Shown here: positions 54,098 to 64,000 of the stretch, one piece after another | How the letters are laid out: each line of letters begins with the position of its first letter | How positions within the stretch are numbered: the first letter of the stretch is position 1 | From: Nostoc sp. UHCC 0702 | GTDB taxonomy: Bacteria; Cyanobacteriota; Cyanobacteriia; Cyanobacteriales; Nostocaceae | NCBI GenBank assembly: GCA_017164015.1 | Contig: CP071065.1 | Location: forward strand, 995,409 to 1,059,408 | Length of the DNA: 64,000 nt | Direction of reading: 5' to 3' | Notes under the pieces: model-generated | The model's input: only the letters and a program-made list of their open reading frames with translations | The model's database searches: none | Told to the model about the DNA's origin: nothing | Program-made: the position numbers and the translations under genes

Positions 54098-54916
54098 ATG
54101 GAATATCTTGCTCATTCCCTCATGCTTATTGCTAACCAAGAGGCAACTGGACAGGCAGAATATACCGAATATAATCTTCCCAAGCTTCAATTCAGTTCCC
54201 ATCAACTTTTTAAATCTTCTGCTTGGTTAGCTTTTGCCGGCATCAGTGTATTGTTTGCCACTGTCACTCAGGCTCAGTCAGCTTCGGCAGCATATGTATC
54301 TACCAACGGCAGTTGTCTAACTGTTCGTTCTGGGCCAAGTACCGCTTACCGAGTTGTGGATTGTCTCCGTAACGGCACTGCACTTCCACGAATTACAGGA
54401 ACTCAGAACGGTTTTGCCAGACTGTCTCCAGGTAGATATGTTTCCCAGAGATGGATTAGTGGTAGATATAATCCTGGTCATACTAACACATCTGGCGGCG
54501 TTGGCGGCCCCATTACTCTAACTATTGGTTCTAGAGGCCCAGCTGTTTCACGAGTTCAACAAGCTCTAGGTATCCAATCCACAGGATATTATGGTTCTGT
54601 CACTGCTAGCCGAGTGCGAGACTTTCAGGCGCGTAATGGATTACTTGCAGATGGTGTAGTTGGCCCCCAAACTCGAAGTATCTTATTAGGAAATAGCGGC
54701 TCAGTTCCTCGTCCTGGTGTTGGCGGCCCCATTACTCTAACTATTGGTTCTAGAGGCCCAGCTGTTTCACGAGTTCAAGAAGCTCTAGGTATCCAACCCA
54801 CAGGATATTATGGTTCTGTCACTGCTAGCCGAGTGCGAGACTTTCAGGCGCGTAATGGATTACTTGCAGATGGCGTAGTTGGCCCCCAAACTCGAAATCT
54901 TTTATTTCGAGGGTAG
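54098..54916 (+). CDS. SH3b and double peptidoglycan-binding protein
   Basis: 272 residues from ATG 54098; a GTG at 54089 is possible. An N-terminal extension to about 45 is followed by a hydrophobic export segment (SAWLAFAGISVLFATVTQAQ). A bacterial SH3 domain (about 68-125) has CLTVRSGPSTAYRVVDCL. Two PG_binding_1 modules follow, each LTIGSRGPAVSRVQ with YYGSVTASRVRDFQARNGLL and DGVVGPQTR. The two modules differ at only three bases in 177, so the second is a recent duplicate. It likely binds peptidoglycan in the periplasm. It has no catalytic domain. Confidence 0.9.
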   Translation: MEYLAHSLMLIANQEATGQAEYTEYNLPKLQFSSHQLFKSSAWLAFAGISVLFATVTQAQSASAAYVSTNGSCLTVRSGPSTAYRVVDCLRNGTALPRITGTQNGFARLSPGRYVSQRWISGRYNPGHTNTSGGVGGPITLTIGSRGPAVSRVQQALGIQSTGYYGSVTASRVRDFQARNGLLADGVVGPQTRSILLGNSGSVPRPGVGGPITLTIGSRGPAVSRVQEALGIQPTGYYGSVTASRVRDFQARNGLLADGVVGPQTRNLLFRG

Positions 54917-55017
54917 GGGTAATGAGGTAATGGGGTGATGGGGTGATGGGGCGATGGAATGAAGAAGAAATTTTATCGTATCCGCTTGTCTCCCTACCTC
55001 CCTATCCCCCCATCTCC

Positions 55018-56163
55018 CTACCTCCCCATCCCCCTATCTCCCTTGATTGACGAAACCTCTAAATAATTCTTTACAATTTGCAATATGCGCTCTGCTGCAT
55101 GACCATCTCCAAAAGGATTAATTGCGTTAGCCATTGCTTCATAGGCTTGGGGATTACTCAGCAACTGTGCCGCAGCTGCAACAATATTCTCGGTGGTGGT
55201 TCCTACAAGCTTAGCTGTACCTGCACTGACTGCTTCTGGTCTTTCTGTAGTTTCTCTAAGAACCAGCACTGGTTTTCCTAAGCTGGGTGCTTCTTCTTGT
55301 AAACCACCAGAGTCGGTGAGTAAAAAATGCGATCGCCCAATCGCCCCTACTAGTTCAGCATAATCTAAGGGTTCTGTCAAAAAGACTCGTGGATGATTGC
55401 CTAAAAGCGCTTGCAACGGTTCTCGCACTGTAGGATTACGGTGTAATGGTAAAAGCAAGGCCGTATCGGGGAACTTTTCTAATATTTGCAGAAATCCTTG
55501 AGCGATCGCTTGTAGTGGTTCTCCCCAATTCTCCCGCCGATGGACTGTTACTAACAAGGTGCGATACGCATCCCAATTTAAACCAGGTACATCACAGGCT
55601 GGTTGAGTTGCAGCCACATTTAATAGTGCATCAATTACTGTGTTACCTGTCAGGTGAATTTCCCCCAACACACCAGAACGCTGCAAGTTTTCCACAGCCA
55701 AAGTAGTTGGTGCAAAGTGTAATTGTGTAAGTTGAGAAATTAGCCTTCGATTAGCTTCTTCGGGGTAAGGATTGAATAAGTCATCAGTTCTCAATCCTGC
55801 TTCTACATGCCCTACAGGAATTTTGTGATAAAAAGCTGCTAAAGTTGCCCCAAAAGCCGTAGTAGTATCTCCCTGCACTATGACTAAATCTGGCTTACTT
55901 TCTTGAAATAATGCTTCTAAGCCGCCCAAACTACGACAAGTAATATCGGTTAAAGATTGCTGACGCTGCATAATCTCTAAGTCATGATCTGCTTTCAGGT
56001 TGAACAGCTGCATCACTTGTTCAACCATCTCGCGGTGCTGTCCAGTTAAAATTACTTGCGACTCAAAGTCTGTTGATTTTTGGAAAACTTGAATTACCGG
56101 AGCTAATTTAATCGCTTCCGGACGTGTACCCAAGATAATATAAACTCGTTTTTGATTAATCAT
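55018..56163 (-). CDS. wecB: UDP-N-acetylglucosamine 2-epimerase (non-hydrolysing)
   Basis: 381 residues, GT-B-like fold. YIILGTRPEAIKLAPVIQVF, VQGDTTTAFGATLAAFY, GHVEAGLRTDDLFNPYPEEA and HRRENWGEPL are all present. It converts UDP-GlcNAc to UDP-ManNAc for envelope polysaccharides. The last 12 residues (IKGDRGMGR) are encoded by a repeat-type run, so the gene end has been altered. It is flanked by repeat arrays on both sides. It stands apart from the other glycan genes. Confidence 0.93.
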   Translation of the reverse strand: MINQKRVYIILGTRPEAIKLAPVIQVFQKSTDFESQVILTGQHREMVEQVMQLFNLKADHDLEIMQRQQSLTDITCRSLGGLEALFQESKPDLVIVQGDTTTAFGATLAAFYHKIPVGHVEAGLRTDDLFNPYPEEANRRLISQLTQLHFAPTTLAVENLQRSGVLGEIHLTGNTVIDALLNVAATQPACDVPGLNWDAYRTLLVTVHRRENWGEPLQAIAQGFLQILEKFPDTALLLPLHRNPTVREPLQALLGNHPRVFLTEPLDYAELVGAIGRSHFLLTDSGGLQEEAPSLGKPVLVLRETTERPEAVSAGTAKLVGTTTENIVAAAAQLLSNPQAYEAMANAINPFGDGHAAERILQIVKNYLEVSSIKGDRGMGR

Positions 56164-56164
56164 T

Positions 56165-56445
56165 AGTCAATGGTCAATGGTCATTAGTCAATGGTCAATG
56201 GTCAATGGTCAATAGTCATTAGTCAATGGTCAATGGTCAATGGTCATTAGTCAATCATTACAAACAACAACTGACAACTAACTACTGACAACTGACAACT
56301 GACAACTGACAACTGACAACTGACAACTGACAACTGACAACTAACTACTGACAACTGACAACTGACAACTGACAACTGACAACTGACAACTGACAACTAA
56401 CTACTGACAACTGACAACTGACAACTGACAACTGACAACTGACAA
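56165..56445. repeat. Heptamer arrays (GGTCAAT)n and (TGACAAC)n
   Basis: About 12 copies of GGTCAAT with GTCATTAG variants, then about 24 copies of TGACAAC. They fill the space between wecB and the downstream membrane gene. Confidence 0.95.
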
Positions 56446-56453
56446 AAAACCAT

Positions 56454-56476
56454 GAAAAAACCCGGCTTGACCGGGC
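56454..56476 (-). terminator. Rho-independent terminator
   Basis: On the minus strand GCCCGG, loop, CCGGG then TTTTTT. It ends the gene at 56509-56883. Confidence 0.75.
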
Positions 56477-56508
56477 AGATGCGCTGTTTGTCGAATTAGC
56501 GGTGTAAA

Positions 56509-56883
56509 CTATAGTTTGAGATCACAAGTTAAAGGGCAAGCAGCATAAACTGTAGTCTGTGCTTGTTCTGCTTCTCCATGCAACCAGGTTAACCATTTAA
56601 CATCACTTGGATGCACTCCTTTAAAAGTCAGCACCCCAGCAGCGATCGCTACTGCCATGACATTAAACATAATTAAAGCACCCGCTACAAGTAAAACAGC
56701 ACTCACAGGCATTACAGATTGCAGCACAATCGACAACAGACATCCAACCGTAGCCATCAACACAACTAATGGAAAACCGACAACCAACAAGCATACTGCC
56801 AAGGTGAAAGTCCAGATTAAAAAGCTTTTGACCATCAACAAGGAGTAGGTCTTACCTAGATTAGAGCTCTCAGCCGAAACCAT
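56509..56883 (-). CDS. Small membrane protein of unknown function
   Basis: 124 residues. Three hydrophobic segments: about 17-40 (SFLIWTFTLAVCLLVVGFPL), 40-60 and 62-88 (SAVLLVAGALIMFNVMAVAI). The C-terminus is soluble with two Cys (YAACPLTC). No domain is recognised. It has its own terminator and a following AT-rich promoter region. Confidence 0.65.
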   Translation of the reverse strand: MVSAESSNLGKTYSLLMVKSFLIWTFTLAVCLLVVGFPLVVLMATVGCLLSIVLQSVMPVSAVLLVAGALIMFNVMAVAIAAGVLTFKGVHPSDVKWLTWLHGEAEQAQTTVYAACPLTCDLKL

Positions 56884-57603
56884 GACTTTTCCTCCTAAAA
56901 TTACACAGCAAAATTCAAAATTTTATTTCAGTTTTCGCTTATAGCGAGCTAACTGAATTGTTTCAGTGAAATTCAGTATATAAAAACCTATTGTGAAAAT
57001 GAGCATTTAGTTACTAAAGTTTACAGTTAATTTTTTGTAATTATGAATGTAAAGTCTAGTTCACAGTTAGCTACAAAACTCATTTTCTGTATCTATCTTA
57101 AGGAGTAGAAGGTAAAGTGCATTCGTCGCCAGTATGTATTTCAAATTCTTGAATAGGATTATGCTTAACATTTCTTATAATAACTGGCACTCATTCTCAT
57201 AATTCACAGATCAGCCTGGATAAATTATCTGCTAAGAATTTTGCTGTTTACTTGCTAGCAACTTATGTCAATGTCTGCGAAAATTTTCTCATTTAACAAA
57301 ATAAAGTATTTACAAGTATACAAAAGTTTTATTAAATACATTTATTTATAGTTAACAATACTGAAGCTAATACAGTAATATCGTGTGCTAAACAATATAA
57401 TGTGGGTAAAAAATTTCTCACAGGTTCAGACAACTTGAATTAAAAAGAAAAAAATATACAAGTATGAACCATAAAACATAACTGACCGTTGCTTTGAAGT
57501 AATGGGCGGACAGACAGCCATAATTCTGTCTCCTAGCGCTCTAAAGGTTGCCAGTAGAGACTTTTCATTGTTCAAGTTTATGAATGCCAAATTTTAAAGA
57601 AAT
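56884..57603. other. Intergenic region upstream of pilT
   Basis: 720 bp, AT-rich and without a supportable gene. It must carry the promoters of pilT and the membrane protein. No clear box was identified. Confidence 0.4.
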
Positions 57604-58905
57604 ATGACAGAAACACAGCATCCATCAAATTCTAATCCTACTGCTCCTCGTAATGCGCCCCCAATACCGCCACCACCACCATCGTTAATGACGACACAGC
57701 GCCAGGCGACACAAACGTTGGATATGGGTTCAGTAAATAGAAATGTCAGCCCACCACCTCCCCCCATGTCTGCACCTGCTGGCGCTCATCGTCCGGGTAC
57801 TCCACCACCAATGCCTAGTTCTGTTACAGGCAAAAATAGGAGTTTGGGGTTCACTTTAGCCCAGATTATCAGAGAAGCTTACGATCAGGGTTATTCTGAT
57901 GTGCATCTGGGTGTAGGTGAAATACCTCGCTTCCGCAACCGAGGAGAAATTCAGACAACCGATTATCCAGAAACTAATCATGATACTTTTATTAGTTGGT
58001 TGCGGGAGGTGATGACAGAAGCCGAAATTCAGCGGTTTGAAGAATACTTAGAATTTGATGGAGCAACTCAATATGAATTTGCTCGCGTGCGGATTAATGT
58101 TTTTGGCTCTCTCAAAGGCTATGCAATGGTGCTGCGGTTGATTCCGCTGAAAATCTTGACTATGGAACAGTTGAGATTACCTACGATTTTTCGGGATATT
58201 TGCCATCACCACAAAGGTTTAATTTTGGTGACTGGGCCGACTGGTTCTGGTAAATCCACAACAATGGCAGCGATGATTGACTATATCAATAAAGAGATGG
58301 CCAAGCATATCATCACCATTGAAGACCCCATTGAATTTGTTCACCAAAGCCGCAAGTCCCTAGTTAAGCAAAGGGAAGTAGGAATGCACACCCGGAAATT
58401 TGACAATGCTTTAAAAGCAGCTTTGCGGGAAGATCCAGATTTGATTCTAGTGGGGGAAATGCGGGATAAAGAAACAGTTAACACCGCCTTGAAAGCTGCT
58501 CAAACTGGTCACTTGGTAATGGGAACCCTGCACACCAATAGCGCTGTGAAAACCATTGAACGGATACTCAATTTGTACTCAGGTGAAGAACAGGATGCGA
58601 TGCGGGTAGCAATTTCGGAATCTTTAGTGGCAGTAATTGCTCAAGGTTTGTGCCGCACAACTGATGGCAAGAGGGCTGCCTTCCACGATATCCTGATCAA
58701 TACCGAGGCGATCAAAGAATGGATCAAAGACGGTAAGTATGATGAAATCACCGAACTGATGAAGCAAGCCAGTTTTGATGGCATGATTACTATGAATCAG
58801 TCACTACTCAACCTTTACCAAGAAGGACGCATTACGGAAGAAACAGCTTTAGAAATGTCACCAACTCCTAATGAAATGGCACAGTTTCTCCGAGGCCGAG
58901 TTTAG
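57604..58905 (+). CDS. pilT: Type IV pilus retraction ATPase PilT
   Basis: 433 residues. The first about 80 are a Pro-rich disordered leader (PPIPPPPPSL; SPPPPPMSAPAG). The ATPase body has GPTGSGKSTTMAAM (Walker A), the Asp box ITIEDPIEFVHQ, Walker B and the His box MGTLHTNSA, with the PilT-type AIRNLIRE-like region replaced by LMKQASFDGMITMNQSLLNL. It retracts pili for twitching motility and DNA uptake in filamentous cyanobacteria (hormogonia). It is followed after 80 bp by a KaiB-domain gene. Confidence 0.94.
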   Translation: MTETQHPSNSNPTAPRNAPPIPPPPPSLMTTQRQATQTLDMGSVNRNVSPPPPPMSAPAGAHRPGTPPPMPSSVTGKNRSLGFTLAQIIREAYDQGYSDVHLGVGEIPRFRNRGEIQTTDYPETNHDTFISWLREVMTEAEIQRFEEYLEFDGATQYEFARVRINVFGSLKGYAMVLRLIPLKILTMEQLRLPTIFRDICHHHKGLILVTGPTGSGKSTTMAAMIDYINKEMAKHIITIEDPIEFVHQSRKSLVKQREVGMHTRKFDNALKAALREDPDLILVGEMRDKETVNTALKAAQTGHLVMGTLHTNSAVKTIERILNLYSGEEQDAMRVAISESLVAVIAQGLCRTTDGKRAAFHDILINTEAIKEWIKDGKYDEITELMKQASFDGMITMNQSLLNLYQEGRITEETALEMSPTPNEMAQFLRGRV

Positions 58906-59045
58906 ATAAAGTAAAAGGTAAAAAGTGAACAAGGCAGGAGTTAGGAGTTAGGAGTTAGGAGTTAGGAGTTAAGAATTAGGAGTTATTGTTCTTATCTCCC
59001 TCATCTCCCTCATCCTCCTCATCTCCCCTACTGCTCTTTTTCCCT

Positions 59046-59834
59046 TTGAGTCCTCTAGCCCCTTTAACTGACTTGATAACAGACAAACTATCTAGACCCC
59101 AGTTGTTTAAAGGCATTGCCTTATTTACACCAGGAGGAGATTTAATTTACTGCATCGACCCTAACAAACAAGGTCGATGGCATTTGCATTTGTGTGCTGC
59201 TTTGCAGGAAATCTTAAACTTACCAGAACCGCCTCACTTTTTAGTGCCTTGCTACACGGCGACAATTGACCACTGGTTAGATCCGCACACCAACCAAGTG
59301 CGAACTTTTGCAGAAGCTTATCCAGCAGTAATACGATATCAGGCTCTGCTGAATGCGATTTTTGGTACAAATGAGCTAGTTTGGCAAACAGGCCCTTGGC
59401 AAGAAGGGTTGTGCGATCGCATGGTATTAAATACTTATCGTTCCTCATTTCCCCAACTTTGGGAAGACCATGACTTAATCGTCAACTTAGAACTTTCTGA
59501 ACCTGCACCAAAGTATCATCCACCAGTAATCGCAGCTAGAAAGGTACAGCTAAAGACACAATGCTATGTCTTACGCTTATTTGTAGCAGGGCATAGTGCT
59601 AACACAGAACGTATCCTGCAAAATTTGCACGAACTGTTAGAGCGATCGCTGGGCTATCCTTACACCATGAAAGTTATCGACGTTTTAACAAATCCAGAAC
59701 AAGCAGAAATTGACCAAGTTTCTGCAACCCCTACCCTTGTGAAGGTTTGGCCTCATCCTATTCGGCGCATTGTTGGAGATTTGGACAATCCAGAAAAGAT
59801 TTTACAGATGTTAGGTGCTACGGAAAAAATTTGA
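59046..59834 (+). CDS. KaiB-domain protein with unknown N-terminal domain
   Basis: About 262 residues if it starts at the TTG at 59046 ([11 protein letters not shown]); the frame is open upstream through a repeat from 58986. Residues about 15-150 are a domain unknown to me ([28 protein letters not shown]). The last about 90 residues are a KaiB-type thioredoxin-like domain: [34 protein letters not shown] and [20 protein letters not shown]. KaiB controls the circadian clock, and the same fold is in SasA. It is on the pilT strand 140 bp downstream and could tie clock or light signals to motility. Confidence 0.75.
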   Translation: MSPLAPLTDLITDKLSRPQLFKGIALFTPGGDLIYCIDPNKQGRWHLHLCAALQEILNLPEPPHFLVPCYTATIDHWLDPHTNQVRTFAEAYPAVIRYQALLNAIFGTNELVWQTGPWQEGLCDRMVLNTYRSSFPQLWEDHDLIVNLELSEPAPKYHPPVIAARKVQLKTQCYVLRLFVAGHSANTERILQNLHELLERSLGYPYTMKVIDVLTNPEQAEIDQVSATPTLVKVWPHPIRRIVGDLDNPEKILQMLGATEKI

Positions 59835-59835
59835 A

Positions 59836-59943
59836 CTGGGGACTGGGGACTGGGGACTGGGGACTGGGGACTGGGGACTGGGGACTGGGGATTGGGGATT
59901 GGGGACTGGGGATTGGGGACTGGGGATTGGGGACTGGGGACTG
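59836..59943. repeat. Heptamer array (GGGGACT/GGGGATT)n
   Basis: About 15 copies with alternating ACT and ATT. It starts right after the stop of the KaiB-domain gene. Confidence 0.95.
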
Positions 59944-59976
59944 CGGACGAATCGCCAAACTTTGAGTAAGCAAGCG

Positions 59977-60314
59977 TCAGTGTGGGAGTATATCACCTTG
60001 CCGTAATTTCTTCTCCCTCTCCTCCCAATCAGGCAAATAAGCGGATATAAAGCATTTAAACACCTTGCCGTGGTTTGGGACGAGCAAATGTACTAGTTCG
60101 TGAACAATAACGAACTCCCCTAGTTCTTGTGGCAAATCTAATAACTCTGTGTTGAGTGTCAAGCGTCCTGTAGTGATAGAAATCGATGCCCATTTACGTT
60201 TCATTGGACGTAGTTGGATTTGCTGAACTTGGACGTTTATGCGTTTGCTCCATTCGCCCACGGCATTTTTAAGTGCTTGTGCGTCTTTCCACTTTGGTAA
60301 GGGAGTCGGGTTGC

Positions 60315-60318
<4 letters not shown>
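59977..60318 (-). CDS. YgjP/M48-like metallopeptidase in RM operon
   Basis: 113 residues. The zinc motif is [24 protein letters not shown] with a further His in NHGKVF. It matches the C-terminal part of the DUF45/YgjP family, which is often found with type I restriction genes. The ATG overlaps the stop of hsdR by ATGA, so it is coupled to it. The first half ([20 protein letters not shown]) is the usual beta part. The last residues (DILPH) are encoded by a repeat motif also seen at 35054. Role in restriction unknown. Confidence 0.82.
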
Positions 60319-63503
<3,185 letters not shown>

Positions 63504-63531
63504 AGTTTTTATTTTAGAAATTACAGAAGTC

Positions 63532-63618
63532 TGTAGGGTGTGTTACGCCGTAGGCTAACGCACCGTTAATTGTTGCTAGTACGTCGGTGCGTTACGCTGC
63601 GCGATAACACACCCTACA
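63532..63618. repeat. Palindromic dispersed repeat between hsdS and hsdR
   Basis: TGTAGGGTGTGTTA at the left and TAACACACCCTACA at the right are perfect inverted ends, with inner arms TAGGCTAACGCACCG and CGGTGCGTTACGC. Confidence 0.8.
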
Positions 63619-63628
63619 TTTAAATTTT

Positions 63629-64000
63629 TTAAATTAAAGGTTGGGTTGAGAGTTTACCTGTCATCAGTTGTTCTAGCATGGCTTGAAAGAGTTCGTCGAG
63701 TATAGCGATTTCTTTTTCTAGAGAGGAAATTTTGCGATCGCAACTTTTTACAATCTCTGTAATTTCTTTTTGTTCTGAATAATCAGGCAAGGCTACTTTG
63801 ATTTTCTGTTGGTTAGTGATTCCTACATAAGCCCTTGTGCTTTGTGTAGAGGCTAATGCTTTTAATTGATTTATAAAACTAGAAGACTGAAAGGCACTAA
63901 CTAAGTAATTAGAGTTAAGTATTTTTTGTACCTTACTAACGCGATAATAAGTTATTTGAGGAGTTAAAATTACTATAGGATATAAATTTGTGAGAAAAGC
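63629..64000 (-). CDS. hsdS: Type I restriction specificity subunit S (C-terminal part)
   Basis: 124 codons to the window edge; the 5' part is outside. Typical end of a second target recognition domain and coiled coil: FINQLKALASTQSTRAYVGI, VALPDYSEQKEITEIVKS, then the long helix LEKEIAILDELFQAMLEQLM and TGKL. It chooses the DNA sequence bound by the HsdMRS complex. hsdM presumably lies further beyond the window. Confidence 0.85.
   Translation of the reverse strand, partial: AFLTNLYPIVILTPQITYYRVSKVQKILNSNYLVSAFQSSSFINQLKALASTQSTRAYVGITNQQKIKVALPDYSEQKEITEIVKSCDRKISSLEKEIAILDELFQAMLEQLMTGKLSTQPLI

Noticed and set aside
58986..59045. Upstream start of the KaiB-domain gene
   Set aside because: The first 20 codons are a TCTCCCTCA repeat; the TTG at 59046 is more plausible.

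Overview
The window comes from a filamentous, probably heterocyst-forming cyanobacterium (order Nostocales). Supporting signs are the many HIP1 octamers (GCGATCGC), long heptanucleotide tandem arrays between genes, an allophycocyanin subunit, CP12, PilT, a PatA/PixG-type regulator, and a glnA-gifA pair with NtcA boxes of the kind known from Anabaena. The species cannot be named from this sequence alone.

Layout. 1-6.6 kb is gene-poor: a zinc-ribbon protein and a tandem winged-helix protein, a PAS-Crp regulator, and a long AT-rich gap with repeats. 6.6-9.8 kb is a decaying glycosyltransferase cluster: one GT4 and one GT2 intact, two glycosyltransferase relics. 11.1-12.7 kb holds a PATAN-receiver protein and a second receiver. 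12.9-19.4 kb is a minus-strand stress and membrane block (PsiE-like protein, DgkA-like kinase, P-type cation ATPase, Rieske protein, lipoprotein rubrerythrin) that ends in a ruined two-component system. 19.6-21.1 kb is cobA-sirB (siroheme/corrin). A tRNA-His(GTG) and a broken tnpB follow. 22.9-28.5 kb holds a 38-residue membrane protein, an FHA membrane protein, and a PhnD-like lipoprotein/histidine kinase operon next to a second kinase that has lost its phosphoacceptor region. 29.1-34.4 kb has a frameshifted nurA, a HAD hydrolase, and a divergent Mn/Zn ABC transporter (mntBA/mntC). 35-38.5 kb has a PEP-CTERM protein, a small RHH protein, and a complete IS200/IS605-family element inserted into a small SAP-like gene. 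39-46 kb has an esterase, a GTPase, cp12, tlyA and an MscS channel. 46.3-50.4 kb is apcF, glnA, gifA and a ferritin-like gene. 50.6-59.8 kb has an FAD oxidoreductase, an M23 peptidase, a peptidoglycan-binding protein, wecB, pilT and a KaiB-domain protein. 60-64 kb is a type I restriction system (hsdR, a small metallopeptidase, partial hsdS).

The dominant theme is repeat-driven remodelling. At least five families of short inverted-repeat elements and many heptamer-type tandem arrays sit between genes. In several places they have entered or broken genes: nurA, a histidine-kinase ATPase domain, the PhnD-like protein, HsdR, a GT2 relic, a response regulator and a tnpB. I saw no CRISPR array and no convincing large undescribed system. 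The most unusual coding units are the zinc-ribbon/tandem winged-helix pair, the PAS-Crp fusion, the KaiB-domain protein beside pilT, and the kinase without its H-box.
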